This document shows, piece by piece, positions 49,611-60,929 of a stretch of 64,000 nucleotides of DNA (positions within the stretch are counted from its first letter, which is position 1; each line of letters starts with the position of its first letter). The position numbers were made by a program, and so were the translations under genes. Origin of the DNA: an uncultured Pelagibacteraceae bacterium (GTDB lineage Bacteria > Pseudomonadota > Alphaproteobacteria > Pelagibacterales > Pelagibacteraceae); assembly GCA_902531885.1 (NCBI GenBank), contig CACAFZ010000001.1:1-64000 (forward strand), given 5' to 3'. The notes beneath the pieces are model-generated. The model ran no database searches and was not told the origin of the DNA. It worked only from the letters and a program-made list of their open reading frames with translations.

Positions 49611-51376
49611 TTTTTTTTATAAAAATTTTTTTTAAAATATTTTTTTCTTTTATTTTTGTTTTTTCTTGGTTTGTGTTTTTCGTACTTGCCTTCATTCGTA
49701 GGTTTAGTAATAATTTTTTTTAATTCAATAATTTTTTCTAACTTTTCAATTATTTTTTTTGTTTTTGATTGAAAAATAATTATATATTCTGAAGGAGTTA
49801 AGCTTTCATTGGATTCAATATTAATTTTAAGTTTATTTTTTTTTTCAAAATATTCTATATTTTTAAAAAAGTTTTCTTTTATAAATTGAGTAATTTTTTT
49901 ATTTACTTCAACTTTTATAATTTTCGATTTATTTTCAAGAGATTTAAGCTCTACGAGTTTTAACAATTTTAAAACAAATGATTCGTCGGTCAATTTTATA
50001 TTCCACTTAACATGACTTTCTCTTAATCTTTGTCGAGACATTTCAAGAAGCCCAAAATTACTAATTCTACCAATTTGTATCCTGGCTCTATCTGAGCGAC
50101 ATTTTTCTTTAAGTTTTCTTTCTACTTGTTTTCTATTTCCAAAACTTAACATATCTATGAAATCTATAATTATCAGTCCAGAAAGCTCTCTAAGCTTAAT
50201 TTGTCTTGCTATTTCTTCAGCAGCTTCTATGTTCGTGTCCAAAGCAGTACTTTCGACATTTTTTTGTTTTATAGATTTTCCAGAGTTGACGTCAATTGAA
50301 ACTAGTGCTTCAGTTGGATTAATTACCAAATATCCACCTGAAACAAGTTTAACCTTGGTATCAAATACTTCTAGCAATTTCGTTTCAATTTTTTCTTTTA
50401 TAAATAAGGGAATTTTATCTCTGTGTTTTTTTATTTTTTTTACATGACTAGGCAATATTAGCTTCATATAGTTTTTGGCTTTTTGATAGCCCTCATTTCC
50501 TTCAATAGTGATATTTTGTGTTTCATCATCGTATGTGTCTCTAATTGTTCTTTTAATTATATCGCTTTCTTGATGAACAAGTGAAGGTGCGCTAGAGTTA
50601 ATTGCTTTTTCTTTAATAGACTCCCATATCTTTAGCAAATTTTTTAAATCACTTTCAATTTCATTTTTTGTTTTATTTGAACCAGCAGTTCTAACTATTA
50701 ACCCCGCTTCTTTAGGAATAACTATATCATTTAAAATATTTCTTATTTTTTTTCTTTCTATGGGATTAAATATTTTTCTTGATATACCACCACCTTTTGG
50801 AGTATTTGGCATCAAAACAATATACTTTCCAGCTATAGATATAAAAGTACTTAAAGCAGCACCCTTAAGCCCTCTTTCATCTTTTAAAACTTGTATAAGA
50901 ATTATTTGATTTGGTTTTATAACTTCTTGAATTTTATATTTTCTTGAAGGATATTTTTTTTTGTTATTGTTTGCTACTGAATTTTCTTCCTGTAATTTTT
51001 CTGCATGACCATTTTCTTTTATATCTAAACTATCTTCGTGAATAACTTCTTGTTCATTTTTTTCACTTTCTTTTTGAAGTTCCTCTCTAGCTTTCTCTTC
51101 TTCTTTTTTGATTACTTCTAGATCACTTTTTGGTAACTGATAATAATCTGACTGAATATCATTGAAGGATAAAAAACCATGTCTTTCCCTTCCGAAATCT
51201 ACAAAAGCTGCTTGAAGAGACGGCTCAACTCTACTTACCTTTCCAAGGTATATATTATTTTTTATTAAACTGTTATTTAGACTTTCGTACTCGTAGTCTT
51301 CAATATTGTCATTTTTCTTAAGTACAATTCTAGTCTCAGTTGGATGCGAAGCATCAATATACAAATTCTTTGCCAT
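49607..51376 (-). CDS. rne: Ribonuclease E/G
   Basis: [30 protein letters not shown]1 domain; [37 protein letters not shown]. Confidence 0.94.
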   Translation of the reverse strand: MAKNLYIDASHPTETRIVLKKNDNIEDYEYESLNNSLIKNNIYLGKVSRVEPSLQAAFVDFGRERHGFLSFNDIQSDYYQLPKSDLEVIKKEEEKAREELQKESEKNEQEVIHEDSLDIKENGHAEKLQEENSVANNNKKKYPSRKYKIQEVIKPNQIILIQVLKDERGLKGAALSTFISIAGKYIVLMPNTPKGGGISRKIFNPIERKKIRNILNDIVIPKEAGLIVRTAGSNKTKNEIESDLKNLLKIWESIKEKAINSSAPSLVHQESDIIKRTIRDTYDDETQNITIEGNEGYQKAKNYMKLILPSHVKKIKKHRDKIPLFIKEKIETKLLEVFDTKVKLVSGGYLVINPTEALVSIDVNSGKSIKQKNVESTALDTNIEAAEEIARQIKLRELSGLIIIDFIDMLSFGNRKQVERKLKEKCRSDRARIQIGRISNFGLLEMSRQRLRESHVKWNIKLTDESFVLKLLKLVELKSLENKSKIIKVEVNKKITQFIKENFFKNIEYFEKKNKLKINIESNESLTPSEYIIIFQSKTKKIIEKLEKIIELKKIITKPTNEGKYEKHKPRKNKNKRKKYFKKNFYKKN

Positions 51377-51473
51377 AATTTTTGATTGTTTGTTGTCATT
51401 TGTTTATTCTAACCTAAATTTTTTAAATTCTGTGCCTTAACATTAACAAATTCAGAAAATAAATAATACTAAA

Positions 51474-53816
51474 ATGAGCAGTATATTTAAAAAAATTCTA
51501 CTAACAGTTTTAACAATAGGAGCTGGGTTTTTAACATTGGTTATCGTAATTTTGTGGGTATTTTCAAGCAAATTGCCCGATTACAAGTTTTTAAAAAATT
51601 ATAAACCTCCTGTCTCTAGTAAATTATATTCTGGAAGTGGAGAGATGGTGAGTGATTTTTCATCTGAAAATAGAATTTTTATTCCCTACGAAGCAATTCC
51701 AAAAAAAGTAATAAATTCATTCTTGTCTGCAGAAGATAAAAACTTTTTTACACACCCCGGCATAGATGCAAAAGGTATTGTAAGAGCTATAGTAAAAAAT
51801 ATTTCAAAATATTTGTCTTCAAAAAGGTTAGAGGGTGCCTCAACAATAACACAGCAAGTAGCTAAAAATTTTTTACTTTCAAATGAAATAAGTTTCGAAA
51901 GAAAAATTAAAGAGGCAATATTGGCATTTAGAATTGAAAGAGCTTTAACCAAAGAAAGAATATTAGAGCTTTACCTAAACCAAATTTATCTAGGGGAAGG
52001 TTCATATGGAATTGCCTCAGCAAGCCTGAGATATTTTGACAAGCCAATAAATGAATTGAATTATAGCGAGTCTGCCTTACTAGCAGCATTACCAAAAGCA
52101 CCAAGCAGATATAATCCATTCAAAAATATTGATTTAGCAAAATATAGAAGAGATCTAGTTATAAAAAATTTACTTGATAATTCTTATATAAAAAAAGATG
52201 AATATTCTAAATTAAAAAATTCTAAAATTATTCTAAAAAAAAGAAAAAAAATATATTTAGAAGATGCTAGATATTATGTTGAGGATGTTAGAAAATTTAT
52301 TGTTAATAAATATGGTTTTAATAAAGTCTATAAGCAAGGTTTTAATATAAAAACACCTATTAATTTAAAATATCAAAATGTGGCAACAAATGCATTAAGA
52401 GAAGGTTTGATAAAATATGATCAAAGAAAAAAATGGAGAGGACCATTAACAAATAAAAAATATTCAAAAAAATGGTTCAAAAATTTAGATAAATTTAAAA
52501 TAGAAAAATCAATAGGGTGGAAGTTAGCGATAGTAAAAAAAGTAAATCAACAAAGTATAGAGATAGAAACTAAAGATAAATTTTTAGGAAAAATAAAATA
52601 CGAAGACATTCAATGGAAAAAAAAAAATTGGAGTAATTTTTTTAAAATAGGGGATGTAGTTTATGTTGAAAAAAAGAAAGATACTTATTTTAATTTAAGA
52701 CAAATACCAGAAGCAAATGGATCAGTTGTAGTTTTAGATCCATTTACTGGAAGAGTTTTAGCTTTGACTGGAGGTTTTAGCTTTAAGCAAAGTGAATTTA
52801 ATAGAGCAACACAAGCTTTAAGACAACCTGGTTCAGCCTTCAAACCATTTGTGTACGCACTAGCATTAGAAAATAATTTTACACCTTCAACTTTAATCTT
52901 GGACGCACCTGTTGTTTTGGATCAAGGTGAGGATTTAAAAATGTGGAAACCAGAAAACTATGGAAAAAAATTTTACGGACCCTCTACAATTAGAACAGGG
53001 CTAGAAAAATCAAGAAATCTTATGACTGTAAGAATTTCACAAGAGTTAGGATTAAAAAAAATAACTAAATTTTCAAAAAAATTAAATATTTACGATGATC
53101 CTGCAGAATTGTTTTCAATATCATTAGGATCGGCAGAAACAACTTTGTTAAAACTAACTACTGCATACTGTTCTTTTATTAATGGTGGAAAGCTAGTAAA
53201 ACCAATTTTTATTGATAGAATTCAAGATAGTGAAGGAAGCACAATATACAATTCTGAAAAAAGAATTTGTGATAAATGCAATGCGATTTCATATTTAGGA
53301 AAACAATACCCTCAAATTAAAGATAATTTTGATCAAATATTTTCTGAAGAAACAGCTTATCAATTAACTTCAATGCTTGAAGGAGCTATTCAAAGGGGTA
53401 CAGGAAAAGGTTTAAAGGATTTAAATTTAAATTTAGCTGGAAAAACAGGAACAACAAATAACAACACAGATGCATGGTTTATTGGTTTTACTTCTAATAT
53501 AGTTGTAGGAGTTTACGTTGGATTTGATGAACCTAAGAGCTTAGGAAAGTTAGAAACAGGGGCCAGAGCTGCAATGCCTATTTTTAAAATTTTTATGAAA
53601 GATGTGATAAAAAAAGGTGAAGCCAGACCATTTAAAGTTGCAAAAAATATTAAAATGATGGTCGTTGATCCAGTAACTGGTAAAAAAACTAAATTTGGAT
53701 CAAAAAAAACTATAATTGAAGCTTATAAAAAAGAAAATATAGAAAATGTAGATTTTAATTTAAATGAGAATTTAAAATATAGATTTAATAATAAAAATAT
53801 ATTACAGTTTTACTAG
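51474..53816 (+). CDS. mrcA: Penicillin-binding protein 1A (bifunctional glycosyltransferase/transpeptidase)
   Basis: FLSAEDKNFFTHPGID, EGASTITQQVAKN, LNQIYLGEGSYGI, RQPGSAFKPFVYA, LAGKTGTTNN. Confidence 0.94.
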   Translation: MSSIFKKILLTVLTIGAGFLTLVIVILWVFSSKLPDYKFLKNYKPPVSSKLYSGSGEMVSDFSSENRIFIPYEAIPKKVINSFLSAEDKNFFTHPGIDAKGIVRAIVKNISKYLSSKRLEGASTITQQVAKNFLLSNEISFERKIKEAILAFRIERALTKERILELYLNQIYLGEGSYGIASASLRYFDKPINELNYSESALLAALPKAPSRYNPFKNIDLAKYRRDLVIKNLLDNSYIKKDEYSKLKNSKIILKKRKKIYLEDARYYVEDVRKFIVNKYGFNKVYKQGFNIKTPINLKYQNVATNALREGLIKYDQRKKWRGPLTNKKYSKKWFKNLDKFKIEKSIGWKLAIVKKVNQQSIEIETKDKFLGKIKYEDIQWKKKNWSNFFKIGDVVYVEKKKDTYFNLRQIPEANGSVVVLDPFTGRVLALTGGFSFKQSEFNRATQALRQPGSAFKPFVYALALENNFTPSTLILDAPVVLDQGEDLKMWKPENYGKKFYGPSTIRTGLEKSRNLMTVRISQELGLKKITKFSKKLNIYDDPAELFSISLGSAETTLLKLTTAYCSFINGGKLVKPIFIDRIQDSEGSTIYNSEKRICDKCNAISYLGKQYPQIKDNFDQIFSEETAYQLTSMLEGAIQRGTGKGLKDLNLNLAGKTGTTNNNTDAWFIGFTSNIVVGVYVGFDEPKSLGKLETGARAAMPIFKIFMKDVIKKGEARPFKVAKNIKMMVVDPVTGKKTKFGSKKTIIEAYKKENIENVDFNLNENLKYRFNNKNILQFY

Positions 53817-54912
53817 ATGACCGATATTATAAATTACAAAGAAGAAATAAATAAAATTAATCAAAGAATAAAGGAGTATCTTTGATAAGAACAATATTTT
53901 TTCAAAAATAGATTCATTTAATAAAAAAATCCAAGATCCTAATTTTTGGTCTAACAAACAAGAAGCAGAAAAAATTTTTAAAAATAAAAAATTTATTGAA
54001 GAATTAGTAAATAATTATAACTCAAGCGTGAAAGATTATAATGATTTTATAGATTTATATGAATTAGCCAACAATGAAAATAATGAAAGTGTAAAAAAAG
54101 AAATTTTAAATAATTTTGAAGATCTATTATTAAAAACTAAAAAAAACGAGATTAAGTGCTTCCTTTCAAAAGAAACTGACAGCTTCAATTGCTATCTAGA
54201 AATTCATGCTGGTGCAGGTGGTACCGAAAGTCAAGATTGGGCTGAAATGTTAAGAAGAATGTACATGAAGTGGGCTGGAAGTAAAAATTTTAAAAATTTG
54301 CTAATAAGTGAACATAAAGGAGAAGAAGCAGGATTAAAGTCTTCTACTATAAAAATAGAAGGTGAATATGTTTATGGTTTTTTGAAATCAGAATCAGGCA
54401 TACATAGACTAGTTAGAATTTCACCATTTGACTCTGGAGCTAGGAGGCATACAAGCTTTGCTAGCGTATGGGTATATCCTGTAATAGAGGAAAACATAAA
54501 AGTAGAAATTTTAGAAAAAGATTTAAGAATTGATACCTACAGATCAAGTGGCGCCGGGGGTCAGCATGTTAATACCACAGATAGCGCTGTTAGAATAACA
54601 CATACACCGACTAAAATTGTTGTTCAGTGTCAAAATGAAAGATCCCAACACAAAAACAAAGAAACATGCATGAATATGTTGAGAGCAAGATTATATGAAT
54701 ATGAGATTAAAAAAAAAGAAAAAGAAGAAAAAAACATAGAAGAATCGAAATCTGATATTGGATGGGGACATCAAATAAGATCATATGTCCTACATCCTTA
54801 TAGAATGGTAAAAGATAACAGAACTAATCATGAAAGCCCTAGTCCTGAAAAAGTATTAGATGGAGATTTAGATGATTTTTTAGAAAGCAACCTTTATAAG
54901 ACAAATGATTAA
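53817..54912 (+). CDS. prfB: Peptide chain release factor 2, expressed through +1 programmed frameshift at CTT TGA (53880-53885)
   Basis: ATG 53817 gives MTDIINYKEEINKINQRIKEYL then in-frame TGA; skipping T53883 continues DKNNIFSKIDSFNKKIQDPNFWSNKQEA...GAGGQHVNTTDSAVRITH. SD-like AAGGAG precedes TAT CTT TGA. Confidence 0.96.
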
Positions 54913-57109
54913 AAAAATATTAATTTATTTATTTTCTTTTATACTAATTTTATTTATTTCAATAATTTATTTAACAAAAATTGGATTTAAAACTGATAGA
55001 TTTAACCCACTAATACTCGAACAAATAAAAAAATATAATGAAAATTTGGATTTAGAAATAAAAAAAGTTCAAATATACTTAAATATCGAAGATATATTTA
55101 ATCCTAAATTAAAAATTCAAACCAATGAACCAATTATTAAGTCTAGAAATAATCAAATAAAAATTAGATTTATTAAAACATATGTTAATGTTTTCTCATT
55201 TTTTAGTACTGATTTTAATTTGAATAACGTTGTTCTTACAACAAGCGATAACAACATCAACGAATTAATATCAATAGCAGCATACTATATAAAACCTGAA
55301 TTAATAATTTTGAATAGTTTTATAAAAAAAGGGAAAGCAAATTTCTCTTTAGAAATAAATTTTAATGAAAATGGTGATGTAAAAAATGACTATAAGTTAA
55401 GTGGAAAAATAAAAGAGACAAAGATCATATTGCCTAACAAAAATATTTTAGAGAATGTTAATTTTGATTTTAAAAAAGAAAAAAATTACAATTTAAAAAA
55501 TACTGAGTTTAAATATAAAAATGTTAAATTTTTTTCAGATTTAATCATCATTAGTATTTTTAAAAGTATATTTGGCGTTGAAGGTGATTTAAGAAATGAA
55601 AAAACTTCTATTAAATCAAAAGTAATAACAAATTTTTTAGAGGAGGAACTAAATTTTATTCAAGAACAAGATATTGAAATTAAATCAATTAATAAATTTT
55701 CCCTTAAGCTAGATAATAATAAAATAAAAGATCTTAAGTTTACATCAAAGATCGACCTAGAAAATTTAAAAATAAATCTAAAACCTAGTTTAATAGATCA
55801 ATATATTAAAAATTATAATAAATTTGTTATGCTGAAAAATAATTCTATTGAAATTGATTACAATAAAGAAAATTTAAATATTAAAGGTAAAAGTAAATAT
55901 TCTTTAAAAGATAAAAATGATGAAATTATTTATGAACTTTCTAAAAAAAATAAAGAATATAAATTTAAAACAGACGTTAGTTTAAATAACAGTCATATTG
56001 TATTTAAATCTCTTTCTTATATAAAAAAAAATAAAAATCCTGCAAATATTAAATTAAGCGGAAATTACAAAAAAAGTAGGGGAATTGCTTTTGAAAAAAT
56101 TAATTATAATGAAGGAAAGAATAATCTTTATATTAATGATTTAAATTTTAACAAAAATCACAAGCTTATAAATGTAAGTGCTATTGATCTAAACTATACA
56201 AATACCAATGACAAAATTAATAAAATTAATTTAGAAGGAAAAGATAAAAAATATAAAATTATTGGTGAAGTATTTGATAGCAAAAAATTAATTGATGAAC
56301 TTTTAAAGAATAGCAGTAACAAATCTTTTATAGAAAATTTTAGTAATTTTGGCTCTGAGATAACTTTAGACATAGGAAAAGCCTATATAGATAATTTTTC
56401 TTATTTTAAAAATTTAAATGGAAAAATAAAATTTAGAGACAATGAAATTGTAAATTTAAATATTTCAGCTCTAGTAAATAACAATGATTTTTCTTACAAA
56501 ATTAAAACAGATAGTGACAAGACAAAAATAACAACTATCTATTTAGACCATCCTGAGCCTTTAGTAAAAAAATATAAATTTATTAAAGGATTTAAAGAAG
56601 GCAGTCTTGATTTCTATTCAGTTAAAAAGAATAATATTTCTAATTCAGAGCTGAAAATTTATAATTTTAAATTGCTTGAAATGCCTGTATTAACAAAAAT
56701 TTTAACTTTAGCTTCTCTTCAAGGTATAGCAGATATTTTAACAGGAGAAGGTATTAGATTTGATGAGTTTGACATGAAATTTACTAACAAAAAAGATGTA
56801 ATGATTATTGATGAGATTTATTCAATCGGACCTGCAATTTCACTATTGATGAGCGGTTATATTGAGAACAAAAAGTTAGTGAGCCTAAGAGGAACATTAG
56901 TTCCTGCAACAACAATTAATAAGACTATAGCCGCAATTCCTGTTTTAGGAGACATATTAATTGGGAAAAAAACTGGAGAGGGAGTATTTGGTGTTAGTTT
57001 TAAAATAAAAGGTCCGCCAAAAGATTTAAAAACAACTGTTAATCCTATAAAAACATTAACTCCTAGATTCATTACGAGAACATTGGAAAAAATAAAAAAA
57101 AATAATTAA
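54905..57109 (+). CDS. AsmA-like / DUF3971-type large membrane-anchored protein
   Basis: N-terminal single TM, long beta-rich protein, C-terminal ADILTGEGIRFDEFDMKFTNKKDVMIIDEIYSIGPAISLLMSGYIE. Confidence 0.75.
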   Translation: MIKKILIYLFSFILILFISIIYLTKIGFKTDRFNPLILEQIKKYNENLDLEIKKVQIYLNIEDIFNPKLKIQTNEPIIKSRNNQIKIRFIKTYVNVFSFFSTDFNLNNVVLTTSDNNINELISIAAYYIKPELIILNSFIKKGKANFSLEINFNENGDVKNDYKLSGKIKETKIILPNKNILENVNFDFKKEKNYNLKNTEFKYKNVKFFSDLIIISIFKSIFGVEGDLRNEKTSIKSKVITNFLEEELNFIQEQDIEIKSINKFSLKLDNNKIKDLKFTSKIDLENLKINLKPSLIDQYIKNYNKFVMLKNNSIEIDYNKENLNIKGKSKYSLKDKNDEIIYELSKKNKEYKFKTDVSLNNSHIVFKSLSYIKKNKNPANIKLSGNYKKSRGIAFEKINYNEGKNNLYINDLNFNKNHKLINVSAIDLNYTNTNDKINKINLEGKDKKYKIIGEVFDSKKLIDELLKNSSNKSFIENFSNFGSEITLDIGKAYIDNFSYFKNLNGKIKFRDNEIVNLNISALVNNNDFSYKIKTDSDKTKITTIYLDHPEPLVKKYKFIKGFKEGSLDFYSVKKNNISNSELKIYNFKLLEMPVLTKILTLASLQGIADILTGEGIRFDEFDMKFTNKKDVMIIDEIYSIGPAISLLMSGYIENKKLVSLRGTLVPATTINKTIAAIPVLGDILIGKKTGEGVFGVSFKIKGPPKDLKTTVNPIKTLTPRFITRTLEKIKKNN

Positions 57110-57114
57110 ATAAT

Positions 57115-57573
57115 TTATTTTATATTTAGAGAAAAATAACATGAATTTGGATCTATTTTATAATGTGCGAAAGGGTTACAAGTTTTAAACCCACACTTTT
57201 GAAACAACTTTCTAGCTGGTGCAAAAAAAGTACCCGATCCAGTTTCAATACTTATTTTTGTTATTTTTAATTTTTTTGCCTCAGTGATCAAATGATTGAT
57301 CATTTTAATACCAAATCCTTTTCCTCTAAAACTATCAGCTATCCTTATTGATTTAAATTCACCATGACCTTCATCAAGAAATTTTAAAGCACCACAACCA
57401 ACTAGTTTTTCATTTTCCCACAAACTCCAAAATTTAATACTAGGGATTTTTAATCCAGGAATATCCAAAACATGCGTACTACCCTCAGGTGAAACAGATC
57501 TCAGCTCAACAAAATGATTTATCAAAAGCTTATTTACTTGAGGATCATCAAAATTATTTTCTATTGATTTCAT
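57115..57573 (-). CDS. GNAT family N-acetyltransferase
   Basis: SIRIADSFRGKGFGIKMINHLITEAKKL acetyl-CoA motif; start chosen at MKSIENN (57573), not the longer ORF. Confidence 0.85.
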   Translation of the reverse strand: MKSIENNFDDPQVNKLLINHFVELRSVSPEGSTHVLDIPGLKIPSIKFWSLWENEKLVGCGALKFLDEGHGEFKSIRIADSFRGKGFGIKMINHLITEAKKLKITKISIETGSGTFFAPARKLFQKCGFKTCNPFAHYKIDPNSCYFSLNIK

Positions 57574-57631
57574 AATTTTGAAAAACATATAATCTATATT
57601 AAAATTAAACCAACAAATAAATGAGAATAGA

Positions 57632-58258
57632 ATGTGTGGAAGATATGTAATAACCAATCCTGTTTCTAAGACAAAAAAAATAGTTAAAACAGCCATTAAA
57701 GTAGAAGATAAACAAAATTATAATGCACATCCATATCAGAATCTACCAGTTATAAAGAAATATACCAATGGCAATACAATTGAAAATTTAAAGTGGGGCG
57801 TAATACCTTCGTGGGCAAAAAAAAAAGATTTTAAACCTTTAATTAATGCAAGATTAGAAACCATAGATGAAAAAGTATCTTTTAAAAAACTAATAAAATT
57901 ATCAAGATGTATTGCAGTTGCTGATGGATTTTATGAGTGGAAAAGAGAAGAAAAAAACAAAGTTCCTCACTATTTTACAAGAGAAGATAAAAAATTAATG
58001 TACATTGCTGCAATTTATGAGAATGAAGAATTTTGTTTAATCACAGAGCAAGCAAGTCAAAACATAAGTTTTGTACATTATAGGCAGCCAGTAATTCTTA
58101 ATGAAAGTGATATAAATAGATATCTTAATTTGGAATTAGATGGATCAAGCTTTTTAAAGTCGTGTAAAAAACCAAAATTAGATTTTTATAAAGTTTCTAA
58201 AGATGTAAACAAACCTACAAATAATAGTATTTCATTAATTCAAAAAGTTTCTGATTAA
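57632..58258 (+). CDS. SOS response-associated peptidase (SRAP/YedK/HMCES family)
   Basis: MCGRYVITN catalytic Cys2, LKWGVIPSWAK, NARLETI, ADGFYEWKR. Confidence 0.92.
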   Translation: MCGRYVITNPVSKTKKIVKTAIKVEDKQNYNAHPYQNLPVIKKYTNGNTIENLKWGVIPSWAKKKDFKPLINARLETIDEKVSFKKLIKLSRCIAVADGFYEWKREEKNKVPHYFTREDKKLMYIAAIYENEEFCLITEQASQNISFVHYRQPVILNESDINRYLNLELDGSSFLKSCKKPKLDFYKVSKDVNKPTNNSISLIQKVSD

Positions 58259-59262
58259 AATTTACTCAAAACTTTTTCCAAAGTTTCTACTTGACCAATT
58301 TTAAAGATAATTGCATCATCCTGATGGTAGCCGTACTGATTAGAGGAATTTTTAAATCTTTTTCTAGGTTCCATGATTGGCTCTAAAGACAAAACAACAG
58401 TTCCCCAGTGCATTCCTAAAACTTTTTTGCTTTTTAAATCTTGTCCTATATTAAGTGCTTCTTCTGGATTGGTATGATAAATTGATTTATCTTTTATAGG
58501 GGCCATAGGAAAAAAATTATATGCGCCAATATTTATAAAGGTTAAATCGATCGGTCCATATTTTGCTCCAAGTTCTTTATAGATACTTCCATAACCAGTA
58601 TCACATGCAAAGAAAAATTTTTTACCTTTGTACTCAATTAAGAAGCTTCCCCACAATGTTTTGTTGGTATCCCAAAGACTTCTTTTCGACCAGTGTACTG
58701 CAGGCAGAAATGTTATTTTGACATCATTAATTTTTACTTCATCATACCAGTCTAGTTCATTGACATCGTTAAAACCGTTTTTTGAAAAGTACTTTCCAAG
58801 CTTCAAGGCAGTAGCAACTTTAGCTTTTTTATAGGGAAATCTTTGTATTGTTCTTGTGCTAAGATGATCATAATGATTGTGAGTCAAAAGAAATAAATCA
58901 ATATTAGGTAACTCATTTAAATTTATAGCTGGATCAGTAAATCTTTTAGGACCAAATATTAAAGGTCCCATATTGTTTTCAAAGACTGGATCAGTGATTA
59001 TAGTTGTATTTCCTAACTTTATCAAAAATGTTGCATGGCCGATCCATAGTATGTAATCATTATTTTTGTTATCTTGCAGGGATTTTATTACTTCATTTTT
59101 TTCAATCACATGATCTTTAGGAACAGTCATGTTTAGCTTCTTTTTTTCTTTATTAAATATTTTATAACTCCAATTAAATTTCATGTCTCTTTTTGGAGAT
59201 CCTTCAGGATTTCTAAAAGTTCCATCAGGCAGATGATGATAAGGTTTAGTTTCCATAGACAT
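58255..59262 (-). CDS. Metallo-beta-lactamase fold hydrolase (NAPE-PLD/UlaG-like)
   Basis: WIGHATFLIKLGNTTIITDPVF, LLTHNHYDHLS, PAVHWSKRSLWDTNKTLWGSFLIE, ACDTGYG. Confidence 0.88.
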   Translation of the reverse strand: MSMETKPYHHLPDGTFRNPEGSPKRDMKFNWSYKIFNKEKKKLNMTVPKDHVIEKNEVIKSLQDNKNNDYILWIGHATFLIKLGNTTIITDPVFENNMGPLIFGPKRFTDPAINLNELPNIDLFLLTHNHYDHLSTRTIQRFPYKKAKVATALKLGKYFSKNGFNDVNELDWYDEVKINDVKITFLPAVHWSKRSLWDTNKTLWGSFLIEYKGKKFFFACDTGYGSIYKELGAKYGPIDLTFINIGAYNFFPMAPIKDKSIYHTNPEEALNIGQDLKSKKVLGMHWGTVVLSLEPIMEPRKRFKNSSNQYGYHQDDAIIFKIGQVETLEKVLSKF

Positions 59263-59334
59263 TAAATTTATATTATAAATAAATAGAATTAATAATATTA
59301 ATATAATTTTTCTTACAATATAATGTAAATTATT

Positions 59335-60384
59335 TTATTGATTTTTCAGAGTGGTTAAATGTCCCATTTTTCTTTTTGACTTAATTTCTTTTTTTAAATA
59401 GTCAAAGAAAAACTCATTATCTAAATACTTTCTTTTTCTATAATTTATAATATTTTCACCTAATATATTGATCATTTCTGCATTATATAATTTTTTAACT
59501 GGAATTTTTTCTAACTTGCATACTGCTCTTATGTGATTTTCAAATTGACTTATATTATGTGAATTAATAGTTAGATGGCCTGAATTGTGAACTCTAGGCG
59601 CAATTTCATTAACATACAAATTTTCATTTTTATCTATAAAAAATTCAACACACATAGTTCCAATAAAATCTAAATCATCAGCTATCATTTTTGCCCATTC
59701 TTTTGATTTTTCTGTTAATTCTTTGTTAATTTGTGAAGGTATTCTCGATGTTTTAAGTATTTGGTCTTCATGTATGTTTTCAATTGGTTCATAAATTTCA
59801 AAAGATTCTGGACCAAATCTTGTCAATATAACTGAAATTTCTTTTTTAAGTTTAACTAACTTTTCTAGAATATATTCTTTTTTAAAATCAATGTTTAAAT
59901 TTTCTACTTCATTTATTGAATTAATTTTAAATTGACCTTTTCCATCGTACCCAAATCTAGAAGTTTTAAGAATTCCAGGCAACAAGTCTTCATTGACTGT
60001 TAGATCATCTATTTTATTTATTGATACATATTGGGTAGTATTTAAATTTAATTTATTGATTAAATCTTTTTCTAAAAGTCGATTTTGAATTATTCTATTT
60101 ATACTTGGCTTTGGTAATACAGGTTTAATTTTACTAATTTGATTTAATGTTTCAAAAGGAATATTTTCAAATTCAAAAGTTACTACATCCACACAATCGA
60201 TAAAATATTTTATTTTTTCCTCATTATTATAATTTCCATAAATAAATTCATTTGAAAAATTTTTTGCTGGTGCATTTTCTTCATCAGAAAAAACAACAGT
60301 TTTAATATTTAATTTTTTTGCAGAAGAAGCCAACATACTACCCAGTTGACCTCCACCAATAATACCAAGAACAGCATTAGCCAT
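59335..60384 (-). CDS. purK: 5-(carboxyamino)imidazole ribonucleotide synthase
   Basis: LGIIGGGQLGSMLASSAKKL, TFEFENIP, VNEIAPRVHNSGH. Confidence 0.95.
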   Translation of the reverse strand: MANAVLGIIGGGQLGSMLASSAKKLNIKTVVFSDEENAPAKNFSNEFIYGNYNNEEKIKYFIDCVDVVTFEFENIPFETLNQISKIKPVLPKPSINRIIQNRLLEKDLINKLNLNTTQYVSINKIDDLTVNEDLLPGILKTSRFGYDGKGQFKINSINEVENLNIDFKKEYILEKLVKLKKEISVILTRFGPESFEIYEPIENIHEDQILKTSRIPSQINKELTEKSKEWAKMIADDLDFIGTMCVEFFIDKNENLYVNEIAPRVHNSGHLTINSHNISQFENHIRAVCKLEKIPVKKLYNAEMINILGENIINYRKRKYLDNEFFFDYLKKEIKSKRKMGHLTTLKNQ

Positions 60385-60385
60385 T

Positions 60386-60880
60386 TTATTTAGGTTTTTT
60401 CTTTACAGATTTTGTTTGTTTTGATCTCCAGCTAATTAAATTTTTTCTAATATTTTTATCTTTAATTGAAAAAATAGATGCTGAAAACAAAGCAGCATTT
60501 ATTGCACCATCTTTTCCTATTGCCACTGTTCCAACTGGAATTCCCTTCGGCATTTGTGCAATTGATAAAAGACTATCAAGACCTTTTAATTTTTTACTTT
60601 CAATTGGTACGCCTATTACAGGAATTCTTGTTAGAGCAGCTATCATGCCAGGCAAATGAGCTGATCCACCGGCACCTGCAATTATCAAGCCTATGTTTTT
60701 CTTCTCAGCGTTTCTTGCAAATTCATACATTCTTTTTGGAGTCCTGTGCGCTGATACTATTTTTGTCTCGAATTTTATTTTTAGTAATTTTAAAACTTTT
60801 TCGCAAAATTTCATAGTTTTATAGTCCGATTGACTTCCCATGACTATTGCCACTTTTGGACTAGAATAATTTGAAGACAT
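60386..60880 (-). CDS. purE: 5-(carboxyamino)imidazole ribonucleotide mutase
   Basis: [40 protein letters not shown]. Confidence 0.96.
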   Translation of the reverse strand: MSSNYSSPKVAIVMGSQSDYKTMKFCEKVLKLLKIKFETKIVSAHRTPKRMYEFARNAEKKNIGLIIAGAGGSAHLPGMIAALTRIPVIGVPIESKKLKGLDSLLSIAQMPKGIPVGTVAIGKDGAINAALFSASIFSIKDKNIRKNLISWRSKQTKSVKKKPK

Positions 60881-60929
60881 TTTTATCTTTTAATATCAAA
60901 AAACTATCTACTATTATATAAATTAATTT

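Noticed and set aside
57574-57696. N-terminal extension of the GNAT ORF
   Set aside because: Overlaps the divergent MCGRYV start of the SRAP gene; a Met at 57573 gives a normal GNAT length.
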